This document shows, in pieces, positions 37,678 through 50,518 of a DNA stretch of 64,000 nt. The stretch covers positions 62,001 to 126,000 of the forward strand of contig JAFKAC010000119.1 of assembly GCA_025766275.1 (NCBI GenBank), written 5' to 3'. The notes under the pieces are model-generated. The model saw only the letters and a list, made by a program, of their open reading frames with translations. It had not been told where the DNA came from and did not search any database. Every line of letters begins with the position of its first letter. The first letter of the stretch is position 1. The stretch comes from Lactarius indigo (Eukaryota > Basidiomycota > Agaricomycetes > Russulales > Russulaceae). The translations under genes and the position numbers were made by a program.

Positions 37678-39442
37678 TTATATCATGTCCGACTCGTCCT
37701 CCATCATTATCTTCATCTCCCATTCCCGCGTGTCCTCGTCGGGTTCATCGTCAGCCCACGCAAAGTCGTCTTCGTCTCCGTTGACGCGTGGGTGATCAAC
37801 GATCTCTTCTTCAGCGTCCTTCCCAGTCAATACATCCACCTCTTCTTCTTCCTGTTTCATTTTTCGTTCTGCCAACACGCTTTCATCTTCCTGAGGGACC
37901 TTGGTTAGCCCGACTTAAACGAAAACAATTGGACGAGGGGATTTACAATATCAAACTCATCTTCCCGTTCCTCATACTCCACGTTCTCATCAACTTCCTC
38001 GAAGCCACCCGCAAATGCACCCCAGCGTTCGGGCGCTGGGCAGTGCCAGATGAGAATATTACCGTGATTAGTAGTAGAAACAATCGAGGGCTTGCTCGGG
38101 TGCCACTGTGAATCACCTTCTTCAGAGAGTCAGTCGTCTCACGAACAGGATGGCCCACATGAACGTAAATCAGAGGTTCGCGACCTCCGTCCAGCGTGCT
38201 CGCTAGCTGTCCATCGTTTGCGATGTCCCAGATGTAGATTTTATGAGAGGCGGGGTCTGCGGCACCTCCCGCTAGCCATTCACCATCTGGACTGAAGGAC
38301 ATTGCGTGCCACGCAATTCTATTGATTGGGTCGCTAAATTTATGCGTTGGCTCGAGTTCTTGTTCCATATACTCTCTGTCGGCATTCGGAGGTGAGTAAG
38401 TAGGTAGAGTGAACTGGCGGAGTGTTCGATCCGAGGAGTTCGTCACTAAACGTCTGTCCGTCATGAGTTGGAGATTCTGGCGGCTAAGTCCTCCAATACG
38501 CAACACTCACCGGCCAGACTTGGCAAAGTCCAAACCCTTCATAACACCAGCACCTGCAATTTTATGCCTAGCTACCATCTATAATAAACCAATCAATCCG
38601 TTGAAATGACCTAATAAAGCACAACTGACGGTCTTAGTCCTCGTATTGAAGACAAGGACGGACCCTGTTGACGTTCCGACAAAGATATGCCGGCCAGTAG
38701 GGTCAAATTGGGCCACAGTCATTGCTGATCTGTGAGAAAGCTGTATATGTGCTTGAACGAAGCGGGGGGAATGCAATAGTTGACCTTGGAGAGGCACCTG
38801 ACTCGTCATCGCTGTCGTCCTGCACCTCTTCCAGCTCGACTCTGCCGCGGTGCTTCTTCCGAAGGTCAACCAGGTAGGCATCGCCAGATTGAAGTAAAGC
38901 CAGTATGATTTGGCTATGAGGATGTGAGTGTCGGCAAGAAAAAAAAATAACCGAAATGCGGCACCTGTTCCTAGGGTGGAAAGACGCGGAACTAGCGGGT
39001 GCGTCGAACCTGATGGTTGTTTTTCTCTGCGGGGGATCAATGTCTGAGGCCAAGTCCCACACAATTACGTTCCAGTCCTTCGAGGAGGTCAACACAAAGC
39101 GCGAATTCCGCGACCAGCTATTGCGGGTTATGAATACTCACTCAGTTGCTCAAGGGTCATACATGACGCACTCGACGCTGGTAATGCCTTTGACGTGGCC
39201 CTCAAGCCAACGGACTGATGAACGTGTTTCCAGATCCCATATGGCTGCCGAGCCATCGCTACGGCCTGCGGCTACGAAACGACCTGAGCGGTCAAATCTA
39301 GCGAGTGAGCACTGGGAAGGAAGGGAGGCCTGGACGGCGGTTGGGTAAATGATATTGAAAGGATCTGCGTTCCATATACTCAGTGGAGGAGCGCAGTAAA
39401 GTCGATCTTAATGGCGGACTGACTTAATAACGAGGTGTTCAT
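37678..39442 (-). CDS. SWD1: COMPASS subunit Swd1/RBBP5 (WD40)
   Basis: WD-repeat subunit of the Set1/COMPASS histone H3K4 methyltransferase complex. The start was set by splicing ATGAACACCTCGTTATTA A to the acceptor AACGCAG, giving MNTSLLNPFNIIYPTAV, the family's N-terminus. WD repeats follow: ARFDRSGRFVAAGRSDGSAAIWD, SSKDWNVIVWDLASD, AQFDPTGRHIFVGTSTGSVLVFN, VTNSSDRTLRQFTLP, and the blade AMSFSPDGEWLAGGAAD with HKIYIWD and NHGNILIWHCP. The C-terminus is strongly acidic (EEREDEFDI, then EEEEVDVLTG, DEDDFAWADDEPDED), matching the RBBP5 tail that contacts Ash2/Set1. The gene is divergent to ESF2. Confidence 0.9.
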
Positions 39443-39562
39443 CTTGTCTCTGAGCCCTGCGATTCACGCTGTGACCGTGGCAGTCTGCTTGTGTGCTTGC
39501 TTATCCGGACCGCGGTCTCCGGGAAATTGAGGCCTAAGACTCAGCTACTGACGACGATCACC
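39443..39562. promoter_or_regulatory. Divergent promoter SWD1 / ESF2
   Basis: Only 120 bp lie between the start codons of two nuclear housekeeping genes; no TATA box seen. Confidence 0.6.
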
Positions 39563-40488
39563 ATGGCCGACCCCAGATTCATGCTGAGCGAGCTTGGAGA
39601 TGTCTCTTCCTCGAATTTGACTTCTGAAAGAGTTGTCGACTGGGAAGGTCCTTCCGGGGCGGAGGAAGACCAGATGTCGGCACAAGACAGTGACGTCGAG
39701 GGACTCGGCAATGGAATGGACGCAGAGGGTTTTGCTGGTCCCAAGGTTGTCAAGCCGCTAACGCCAGAAGCACTTGCCGCCTTCAAGGCCGCCCAAGAAA
39801 GGGCTGGGGTCGTTTACATCTCACGCATCCCTCCCGGTATGCAACCCACGAAAGTGCGGCATCTTATGACACAGTACGGGGAAGTGGGACGTGTTTATTT
39901 GCAAAAAGAAGGTATAACAACATGCATGCACTCCTGACCACACTGCGACGTCACTTTTGCAGACGCGAAACGCGCTCATCTGCGCCGCAAATACACCGCT
40001 ACAAAAAAACCGCATTATACGGAAGGTTGGGTCGAATTCAAGGACAAGAAAATTGCTCGATCTGTTGCGGACATGTTGAACGCACAGCCTATCGGTGGGA
40101 AGAAAGGAACGCGATGGAGAGATGACGTTTGGACGCTGAAATATTTGCCTAAGTTTAAGTGGCATATGTTGACGGAACAAGTCGGTGAGTATCGATCATA
40201 TGACAGATGCGCTGATACTGATTCGATTGACCGCCCCCAGCTCACGAGGCGGCCATGCACGCTGCTCGGCTGCGCTTGGAGCTCTCACAGTCAAGGTCTG
40301 AGCAACGCGAGTATCTGAAGAACGTAGAGCTTGCGCGGGTTCTAGACAAACGGGAAGCGCGTAGCCAGGCGACAGGGAAATACTTTAAGAGAAAAGAGAT
40401 GAACAAGAGACGTCGCGAGAGAGCACGGACTATGTCGCGGTCCCCACAGCCAGTGCAGCTAGAGAATGTATTAGGCGATGTGTTTTAG
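39563..40488 (+). CDS. ESF2: Pre-rRNA processing protein Esf2/ABT1
   Basis: Nucleolar RNA-binding protein of the SSU processome, needed for 18S rRNA maturation and known to stimulate the helicase Dbp8. Exons 39563-39911, 39963-40184 and 40241-40488 give 272 aa. An acidic N-terminus precedes an atypical RRM that starts [25 protein letters not shown] in outline and continues through the intron: [54 protein letters not shown] coiled basic C-terminus ([32 protein letters not shown]) follows. All motifs are conserved in ABT1/Esf2. Confidence 0.93.
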
Positions 40489-40783
40489 ATTTAGAAAACA
40501 AAGCCGAGTGGCTGAGGTGTGCTGAGATCGAAGCGGAGTGAATACGAAAGAGCGACACGCGAAGGTCCGGTTCGAGTGGGCGTCGTTCTGCATCGCGAAA
40601 CTTGGACTGAGCGTCGCAGCAGCGTTCAAAACAACGCCCTTGCGCACTCATTGTTCTCGTCTTCGTGGTTTCTAAGAGGTCTGTTCTTCATCATGCTCGC
40701 TCTATCTGCGTTCATGTCTCTCATCTATCCTCTTCTTCCTTTCTCTCCTTGTTTCCCTTCTCAACTTCCAGTCTTCTGAAAAA

Positions 40784-43700
40784 ATGTCTTGGGCTGCCTC
40801 TGCTTATCTTCCTTCTCGTCGTTCGCGCTCTCGCTCTCCTCACAGAGCCCCGTACTCTGTCAGGCCCCCATACCTGGACCATCACGGTCCAGACCCTTAC
40901 CGGGGCGACTGGGACTCGTGGGACAGGGAAAGGACATATGCAATGGAAAGGGACCGTGCAATGTACGATTATGGTCGCCGGGGTCGAAGTCGTAGTCCAG
41001 ACGATGGTGCGTAACGCTTTAATTATACTGTAGAACTGTGGGCAGACCCTACTAAACATAGGAGTTCGCAAGCGTCGGCGTTCCACATCACCCTACGAAC
41101 GCGACGCCAGGCCCAGATATGACGAATATGGTAGGCGGGCAGGTTATTGTGTTTCAAAAAGTGTTCTGGATCTAAAAATGTAACCTAGATTCCAGAGGCC
41201 CTGGATACAAGTCACCAAGGCGTTCCTCGTACCACCACCCACCCTCCCGTCGGGCACCTCCGGACCCGCATACCCTCGACTATCCGGCGTCCCTCAAACA
41301 ATTCGCTGAGTGGTTCCGGTACTATTACCCGCAAGCTGCTGCGGAAGAAGATAGTTCCGATAAGGCTGCTCAGTTGCAAGCTGGTGACGGATCGAAACCC
41401 CGAAACGGCATCAAATTACGATGGGAGAAGTACAAGAAATCATTCGCTGCACAGCAGGTGCGCTGGTTTCTTTTGTTATCCGGTTACGGTAACTGACGTC
41501 CTGGGTTTGTTTTAGTTGCAAACAATGTTCGATCACCATCGAAAATCACCTTGGTTCGCTGAAAAGTACGACCCTTCGGCCCAGAACGCGTACCTACGCA
41601 AACGGGTTCGGAAGGAGGGTTGGAGGGGTCGATTGAATACCTTTTTAGAGAATCTTGATGCTGGCATGTTTGATCTCCAATCTGGCAGCCTTTACCAGCC
41701 CTCTTCTCCTGCGAAGCAGTCAGTAACTCTAAAGAAAGAAGAAAAGGACGAACAGGAAGCGCTCCCTGACAACGATAGTCTGGCACCCGTCGATGAATCA
41801 ATGAAGGTTGATGAGGATGTTGTTGTGGAGGTTGAGGACGACGGCGACAAGCTTGATGCGAACGGCAAAGGCGTTGAGAATGGAAAAAGGGATAATCGCG
41901 ACAGGGGTGAAGAGGTTTCTGTGGCCCCGGAGGGTCATCAGGTTATGATTCGCACAATTCCGCCGGACATTGGGCGTGTGAAACTCGAAACGGTCGGCAT
42001 ATGCATCCTCTACTAGCTCGTGAACCATGTCTTACCAAGTTGCGACAGGCTCTTGACACTATCCCTGGCTTCATCTACCTCGCTTTGGGAGATCCTCTTC
42101 AGAAGCGCAATTTTTACCGTGCAGGCTGGCTAAAGTACCACGATGATGCCGATATCAATGTTGTCATGTCAGAGCTGAGTGAACGAAAGGCGAGTCCGTT
42201 GTGTGCCTCCCTAATGACGTGATTCTCATCTCGTTTCATGCATAGATTGATGGCTTCAAACTTCATGTCCTACACAACAAACAGCCTTTCAAAAACCGCA
42301 TTCGCTATGCACCGGAAGTGGCAAGTCGCCCAGACATCCTCGAGAAAGATTTGGAAAGGGCACGGCTTTTACTTGTCCGCCTCGAGGCAGAGTACCATGC
42401 TCTTCGAAGGATTCGCATCCTGTCTCGTGAGGAAATTGCTACTCTTCCGGAAGGTCCGTTGCAAGAGGACATTGTGACATTGGCTGAGGGCGAGGAGGAT
42501 CGCGATGATCCCGAGCTTCCCAAAAGCGTACTTCCGGCGATTGAGCAACGCATCGAGAAAGTTTATGCGGAGGCAGCGCAAGATGGTCTTGATGAAGACG
42601 ATCTGAAAATTCGCAAGGTAAGACTGTCGCGCATTTTGCGTGCGCCACCAGCCACTGAGTCAACGAGCAAAGACCACTATGTCACTCGATTTAGTGTTAG
42701 CGGCGCTGCGCAACGCCTTCCACACATGCTACTACTGTGCTGTGACCACCGACCATCAGGAGGAGCTGCAGCGCAAGTGTATACAGCATCTGAGGAAACC
42801 GTTACCAAAAGCCATCTACGATGAGTATAAAGCCAAAATGGCAGAGAATTCTGTAAAAATCAAGGAAGAACCCGCCATGCAGGAGGACGGTGATCTGAAG
42901 TTTAAGGAGGAACACTCCCCTGAAGATCGTGGTCGAGACACGGCTACCAAAGAGGATGATTCGCGCGAATGGAAGAAGAGTGGTACGTTTCCCCAACTTT
43001 CTGATTGTCACTACCCTTAGACCGAGAGCAGAGGATCGCTGGATCGAGTGGCTGGATTCTAAACTCGCCTTACTACTTGACCGGGATTCCGTCGACCCTC
43101 GTGCCTATGGGGGGAAGGCTTATGACGAGTGAGCTATTTCACGGCATGCTTTACCCTGTGATTCCAACCCTATGCCCAGGGAATTAGCCAAGGTCACCGA
43201 GCCTTTCATAAAGCAGGAAGATGAAGGCAAATTTCGCTGCAAGACTTGTCAGAAGCTCTTCAAGGCGACATCTTTTGTGGAAAAACACATTGCAAACAAG
43301 CACCCGGAGCTTGTGAAGCCACTTGATGATGTCAGTGCCTTAAGGATCCGATTACTGTTTTTTACTGATGTATTTCTCCAGCTGCCGTACTTCAATAATT
43401 TCGCTCTCGATCCTCATCACATCCAACCATACAGTCATCTACCCCAGACTGGAGGTGTTGGTCAACAAGCGCCGCCTCAGGCCTTCGGTCTACCCGGACC
43501 ACCTCCGATTCCACCTGCCGACTACATGCGGGGGGCTAATGGGGGTGTTTTCTATCCTACACCGTACCCGCCGGGGGGGTTTCCGCCTCCCATGAACATT
43601 CCTCAGCATTGGGACCCTTACGCTTACGCGCATGTGCCGAATATATCACTCGCGCCGCGCCGCGACGATGGTACCTCTGCGCGTCGACTAAGTGAGCGTA

Positions 43701-43978
43701 TCAGCGGATATGCAGAGTATCCAACAGAGTCGCCAACGACGATACCGGCTTCTGCGGGGCTACCAGCCAAACCTCCTGTCAGTATGGATCAACCGTTGAG
43801 TGACGAACCTCGCATCCGCAGGGCGCCCATCAATCGTAGGAACACGCGCAGTGGTGAGCCCGGGGGACCTCCTCCCCCTCCCCCACCGGATGCGAAAGAG
43901 GACCCGCGGGCCGCAAAGAAAGTTAGCTATCATGACATGGACTTGGTAGCTGAGGGTGATGTCGAGCTGCAGTACTGA
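40784..43978 (+). CDS. Ars2/SERRATE RNA-processing factor
   Basis: Nuclear protein that links the cap-binding complex to RNA processing and decay. The N-terminus is RS-rich (SRRSRSRSPHRAP) and the following segment FAEWFRYYYPQAAAEED leads to the Ars2 N-terminal domain (RWEKYKKSFAAQQLQTMFDHHRKSPWFAEKYDP). Then come HQVMIRTIPPDIGR, the core REDNAFYRA-like GDPLQKRNFYRAGWLKY, IDGFKLHVLHNKQPFKNRI, and a C2H2 zinc finger EGKFRCKTCQKLFKATSFVEKHI with LVKPL after it. The C-terminal tail is Pro/Gly-rich. About nine exons; precise junctions near 42000 and 42620-43190 were not all fixed, but the frames join through GT-AG sites. Confidence 0.9.
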
Positions 43979-46617
43979 ACGTGTCGGTATGCTTTACCTC
44001 GTTATACAAAGCAGACCACCTTCATCGATTTGGCTCCCCGCCCAATTCCCGTCTCTTTGCGATCCGTCGTCTGGTTCGCTTGGTTTTCTTTGCACTTCGC
44101 CACTCTTTACATACATTGTTATTCGTAACACAGTGTCTTTCTTACTCACAACCACGACTCCATCCTCCACTCCCCTGTGTATTAAGCGCCCAGTAATCCT
44201 GGCACTTGACGGCGACGTACAGTAAGGGTTTACCAGAATCTCGTTAATCTGTCCACCTGTGATATACTAGCGCGTAGAATTCAAGACTTCGAGTGTAGTT
44301 CCGTGAATGAAACATGTGAGGCTGAATTTACGGCGAGCTTTGAGTTTCAGTAGATCTCGGGGATCTTGAGCTCGAACTCGAACTGGTTGAGTGCACAAGG
44401 GGACGCACCGGCTAACATACGAAGACACCGCCCGCCAATCCCAAAGAGGGCATCCCCTCGAGGATAAAATTAAGAAAAACGCGGCGTGAACGCACTGACA
44501 GAAACATCGCGCATAGTCAACACTTACCTAGGAAACATAAACTAGTAAATCAACCCCTACTCTGGCATGAACCAGCGCCCATGGCCTCAAGGAACCCCGA
44601 CAGGAGATCAATGATGAAAGCGTTACGGACAAGGACTTCATAAACTCGGTCACAAACACATGGAAAGGACCCTGACAAAAAACGCTGTGAACTGAACTGG
44701 TGGGTAGGAATAGTTGCGGGATTACAGAACGACCCTGGAAATGGAGCACCACACTATTCCACTATTGGGGCGTGCGTAAAAGTATTTATATCCTTCATTT
44801 GCCTCGCAGCCCACACCAGTACATTGGGTAGAGTTGTTGGGTTACTAGTACAGTATATCCTGCTCTAACACATCCCCTTTCCAAAAAAACAAAGTCTCAG
44901 CGGTACTACTGTAATCGTGTCAGTTTTGTGAATGGGCTTTTTCCCATGCCCTCCCCCGGCACACATTGTCACGGCGACAAATGTCAACAGTACATTCCCT
45001 CTCCGATGTGAAGGGGGGACAATGTCTCTTAAAGTTAGGTTTACAATTAGCGATATGAAATGCCGATATGGAATGAAATCAATGCGCCCGGTGTGCGGCC
45101 AACAAGTTTGGCTCGACTGCTCGCACGAAACCGGCCCAACTATGCGTGGAACGTAGACTGCGCCGTGTCCGTGCCCTCTTTACGTTCACTCCGACAGCAT
45201 ATTTCATCCAACAGTCCTGGAAGGGTTCGATCATATCACATATGCAATGAGATACTGTAATGTCCGAGAAGACAAACGTGAACTCGCAAAGTGCCGGATG
45301 AAGTCATCGTGCAAACCTTGAGGCAGTATTTGAGGTACTCCGAGGTGCAACCTATCACGCACGGCGCAGCGGGAGAACTCAAAATGGTATGCAGGCTTGG
45401 TCAATGAAAGTGACTTCCGTGTCCATCGGGGAGTGGGCATTGAGGGTCCATTGGGTGCTGCTATCCGGAAAATCGTTCGGTGGAAGTGGCCGAGGCGTCG
45501 TGTCGGTGTAAAGATGAGAACAGGCTGGGAACGGCTCTGAGCGTCCAAGGGGCTGCCTGGTTCCTTTAGACACACAGAGTTTCCTCTGCCCCCTTGTTAA
45601 TGCCATGGCTTTACCACCCTACGTAGCAAAGGGCGTAGGGCATTCATGATAGAACCCTCGAAGGTTGTTAGAGGGGTCGGCCCCCTTTCGAGGTGTGCGC
45701 GAAAACCTATTTACGGTTTTGAAGCACCGACTGGAATGGGTGAAGATGGGAAGAGTGTCTTCCGCGGCGAGGATGACACGCCGACATGTGGCGTGAACTT
45801 GGACTTGGGCGCAAGAGTTCTTCATTCACTCGGGCAGTACAGCGAAGAAATTGAAGCTGAATGATACCCATCCTCTTCACGTCCGGTTTCAGTGCGGCGT
45901 CGTACAAGGCCGAACTTGGGCCGAGCTTTTTCAGTTGTTGCCTAGGGGTTTGCCAAGTGCAGTGACCGTTGTGGGGTGCGCAAATACCCTTGTTCATGAT
46001 GCGTCTCGATAGCACCACGTCGTAATAGGTATGCCACTGCAAATACCACTGACAGTGGTCGCTGTTATGACGAGGTTTGACTGGTCGTGCCAGTGGGAAC
46101 TTTGGCGGAGTACATTTGGACCTATGTGCCGTGAACCTATCAGGATGACCAAAATATTAGAGTATCTATGTGATTTGATTCCGCGGACATACTGTATCAC
46201 CGCCTCGGCACTCCAAGAGACACTCGGACTCAGATATAAACATGAGGGTCACACTCGGACTCCGATGATAGAAGAGTCTTCGAGAGGAGCAGTTGGGCAA
46301 GGGGCAAGCAGATGGTGACCTGAGTGAGCCTGAGAGATCTGTGAGATTGATAAGGACCAAGTAACGGCCCGTGGATCCACGAGCGCAGTTCCGGTCTGGT
46401 GGCAACCGTCCACTGGTTCCGTTCAGTTCTCGTTCTCAGTTCTTGGGGCCCATCGCCGTGACTCACGGGCAGGGCCTATATCGACCTTCGCTGACAGGGG
46501 AACCTTTCAATTTGGCTCGATATAGCCACCTTACTATCGCTAGGGTTCCCCTCGTACCGTTTCAATCCCGGCGGGTTTGTCCAGCAACCACAGTATCTCT
46601 TCAGCCGTCACCTTTCC
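43979..46617. other. Long gene-free stretch
   Basis: About 2.6 kb with no gene I can support. It contains the ARS2 3' flank and presumably the promoter of the response-regulator gene. Small frames at 44528-44752, 45060-45260, 45646-45864 and 45707-46042 lack family signs or splice structure. No tRNA cloverleaf, tandem repeat or terminal repeat was found by eye. Confidence 0.5.
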
Positions 46618-49600
46618 ATGTCTACCGCCCCACGACTCCCCACTGTACGTCTGCCGACAGCAATCGCTGGTGCTGGTAGCGAACCTTCCCTCCAAGATTC
46701 TCTCGTCCTTGAGCTTCCTCACTCTGGTAAATTCGGTTTCGCGTGGCCCACGGACACCGGACCCGCCCCGTCTCTTCCATCCTTGGCCGATCGTCACGCC
46801 TCCCTCAGTTCATCGGATGCAGACTCCGTCCCCTCCGAGCATGAACCAGAATCAGAAGTGAATACGGGATTTGAGAGGTTCAAGACCAGGCGATGGAGCA
46901 CCGGAGCCGGAAGGAAGGGGCATGGGGAGGAATCGGAGGAATCTGACTTCACTACACCCACCAACCGACTCAACCTGGAGCACAATCCATTAGACCACGC
47001 TTCTCCTCCCCTCCATCGACTATCGCGCGCTTTCTCTGTGCCGTTACCGTCCCAAATTGGACATCTGAAGAACCCTAAGCGATCGCCACTACCATCATCG
47101 CCTGGCTCCACTACCCCCTCTGTACAGCCAGCCCCCGACATAGTACATTTCCACGAATTATCGCTGGAACTAGCGGATTCGGTTCAGATGGTCATACAGA
47201 CTCTTCTCCGGTTGTCACCTCCGCAGATCTTTGACCCTGCGAAGGAGCAGTTCTCCGCCTGTGCTTTACCTATCCCTACCCCTTCCGTTTCGGCATTATT
47301 CACTGTCATGAAGAGTCTTAATTTCATGTCCGCCAATATGGTTGCTTTCAGTACACCCCTTTCCTCGCCCTCGTGCGACCCGCTTCATAGAACTGACAAT
47401 GGGAATTCTTGTAATCCCACAATTCCGAACGCACCTTTCCAAGCACCCCAAACCCAGGTGCACGACTTTGATATTGGTGAAACCTTACAAAGTGTTGGTG
47501 ATGCCCTCAGCGGCATGGCCGCCGACGTCTCAGTTGACCTTGTTCTATTCCACGGGGACGTTGGGATGAAACATATCGCGGTGAGGGGCGATGAGATCGG
47601 GATCTCTTATACGTTGTCACACGTTAGTTAAAACTCCTGAAACTTACCTTCTGTCCTCATTCTCCATGCAGATTGTCCGTCAAATCCTCGCGACGGCTCA
47701 CTTCGGTGACTCTGTCCAAATTGGTCTCTACTTAGTTGCCCCGGTTGTTGGATCTCCGGAGTCAGGGGACTCTTCTGTCCTCGAGATTCCACTGGATGCT
47801 ACAGAGCCTACCGACACCACCTCCCCGCCTGATCCAGATCTGCCGTTGCGGTGTACCTTCCAGATCACACACACGTTCGTGCAACATATTGCAGGGACTT
47901 CCCAGTCCCCTGGTACCTCCACGCGCATGAAACCGTCCGTAGATTCACCCATTCTCCGCCGACTTGTACACCATACCAAAGCCTCGTTTACATGTGAGCT
48001 AACGGATGCAGCGTTCGCCTGCAAGCTGTCCTTGACCCTTGAACGTGGTTCCCCTTCTGTCGTCAACCCTGCCATCATTCTATCCGATAACGATCCAATT
48101 CTTCAGGCGTTTCCAGACTTCAAATTATCCGGCGAACCCACTTTGGAAGATCTTTCCCAGTTTGTAGGCACTTTGAAGGGGAAAAAAGTTTCGTTGTATG
48201 CAAACGCAAGCGGGATCTTTGCACAGCACCTTACGAGCTACTTGGCCTCGTGGGGGCTCGACGTTAGCCATGCCTCATCTGACTCAGACGCCGAAGGCTC
48301 TCCTATTCGAGAGGTTGCAACACCCCCTTCCGTTGAGTACCCTCTCACACTGGGTGAAAATTTCAATGGTGGACCCATGCTCCAGACACTCCCCGAGCAG
48401 GACTCACCACAGCCGGTTCCTCTCACTGCTAAGGCACAGAATCAGTCCCCGTCATTTATTTTGATCGACGATGATATTTCGGTGCTTCGGGAGCGCCTCC
48501 GAAAGTTGCGGGCCGAGTTATCGCAACCATTTCAGCTTTCACGCAAGCGGCCAAACCTCGCCGCGAACCACCGGCCACGGTCTTCTCCACAGGTCACTCG
48601 TGCTATTGGACACTCTACTCCCACACTGTCGGCGAGAGGTGCCCCTGTCATCCTTCACTTTACTAGTCTAGCCAACTTCAAGCTTGTAAAGGGAGTCCTG
48701 CAGTCTGTGCTCGGACCAAGCACCGGTGCCCCTAACCGCCTGCCTGAAGTCATTGTCATCCCCAAACCAGCCGGTCCGCGCCGTGTACTTACAGCACTAC
48801 ATACGGCCGCTACCAAGCCGATAGTGGATCCCTTCTTTTCTCCGATAGCGACATCGCCGATAAGCCCTGGGTTGTATCCTACAGCTTCTTACTTCCCTCA
48901 AAATTCCAGCCCCAAGTCGCCAATGACCCGGCCGTCCAGCAGCCCACGTGGTTTCTCACACCAGTCATTGCGTTCTCCAAGGGCTACTGTTGAATTGTCC
49001 GACACCTCCGGCCTACCGCCATCTCCGCTCGGATTGTCCGAGGGGATGGACTACTTTTCCGAGGCTGCAGAAAAACTTGGTTCATCACCGTCCTCCGGAC
49101 TGGTAATACAAAGTCCAAATGGGCAACCTGCAGGTATTTTCTTCCACCCACCGCGCTCTCGCATCTCCCGGCCAAGTTCGCAGAGTGTGAGTGTTGAGAA
49201 TGGTCTAGTCTATTCACGGGGCAACCGAAGACATTCTGATTCGGCCGAGCGGACGCGCCAGGCTGGCGGTGTCACCTTCCTGAGTCTTCCCGGTCCGATG
49301 CAGCAGAGACGTCGTAGCCCACCACATGTCCCCCTTGATTCCGTCCGTTCGGGTGCATCTACCCCCCTAAATGCAGGCCCTGGCGGGGAGGCGCCTGTAA
49401 TATCTTCAACGGGTCGCACCGGAACTTCTTCCAGCGTGCGTCAGGCGGCAAAAAGGGCCAGCACAGTCGAGGCCTTGCGCAAGACAACTTCGCCACCACC
49501 ACCCCCACCACGACCGTCATCCACCAGTGCAATAGTACCATCAACAAGGCGGGCCTCGGGGACGCGTCGCTCACATTTCGAGAATGCTTCGTCTTCCCCT

Positions 49601-50518
49601 ATGAGGAAAGTGAAGGCGTCAGAGCCAAGCATTGTCCCACCGATTAGCGTTCTCATCGTCGAAGGTCGGTGATCACTCCGCATTTCGGCGATTAAGACTG
49701 AGGGTCTCGCAGACAACCCGATCAATCAGACGCTTCTTTCTACTTTCATGAGAAAGAAGAAGATAAAGTACGATGTGGCCAAGAACGGTGAGGAGGCTGT
49801 AGAAAAATGGAGGAGCGGGAGATTCCATCTTATCTTGGTAGGTTCGGCCCTGCACCCGAATCGCACTTTCTCACGGATGAACTCACTTTGTTAGATGGAT
49901 ATTCAAATGCCTGTCATGGACGGCATCTCCGCGACCAAGGAGATCCGTCGATTGGAGAAGCTGAATAACTCGCAGGGCTACCCAGGAACTCCTCAGACGG
50001 AAGGTCAGCGCACTCCGTCGGACGTTTCGAATGATTCTCGCATGTCGTCGACCCCCTTTCGTTCTTCTGTCATCATTGTCGCCTTGACCGCGTCATCATT
50101 ACAATCTGACAGGGTCGCAGCGCTCGCGGCTGGTTGCAACGATTTTCTGACAAAGCCCGTATCCCTGGACTGGCTCAACAGCAAAATCATTGAATGGGGT
50201 TCTATCAAGGCGCTGCAGATGTTTGCGGATAACAGGCCAGACTTTATAAAGTCGGTGTCTGCTGGCCAGACCGTGCAGGCCCAGAACATTGCGCGCAGGC
50301 TGCATATGCCCGAAGGGAGGGTCTCTCCCTCTCCAAGTCGGCCCCTGTCACAACCAGCGGTCCCCGGAACGTTTTCTACGACAGGACCTGCGTCATCACC
50401 GTCTAGTTCGGATGACCAGACGCCGACTGGCAGGTCTACTACACCCTCAGTCGTGTCCAGGTCACTCTGTCCTATTCAGGAGTCTTCTATCGGAACGTCG
50501 GAGTGGAACATCAGTTAG
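46618..50518 (+). CDS. SSK1: Ssk1-type response regulator of the HOG pathway
   Basis: Phosphorelay output protein expected to activate the HOG MAP-kinase cascade through a MAPKKK. Exons 46618-47622, 47672-49664, 49713-49837 and 49895-50518 close to 1,248 aa. The first 990 residues are mostly Ser/Pro-rich, with a structured part (SLELADSVQMVIQTLLRLSPPQ, VSVDLVLFHGDVGMKHIAVRGDE, YTLSHIVRQILATA). The receiver domain starts near 992 (SVLIVEDNPINQTLL) with acidic D1000, phospho-acceptor D1043 in LMDIQMPVMDG, T1106 in ALTASS and K1128 in FLTKPVS, all conserved. An insert lies between the Asp and the Thr, as in fungal Ssk1. A GTTAGT donor at 50511 could replace the last codon by another exon ending near 50641. 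Confidence 0.92.

Noticed and set aside
45646..46042. Overlapping frames on both strands in the long gap
   Set aside because: Neither shows a recognisable domain, splice pattern or promoter; each mirrors the other.
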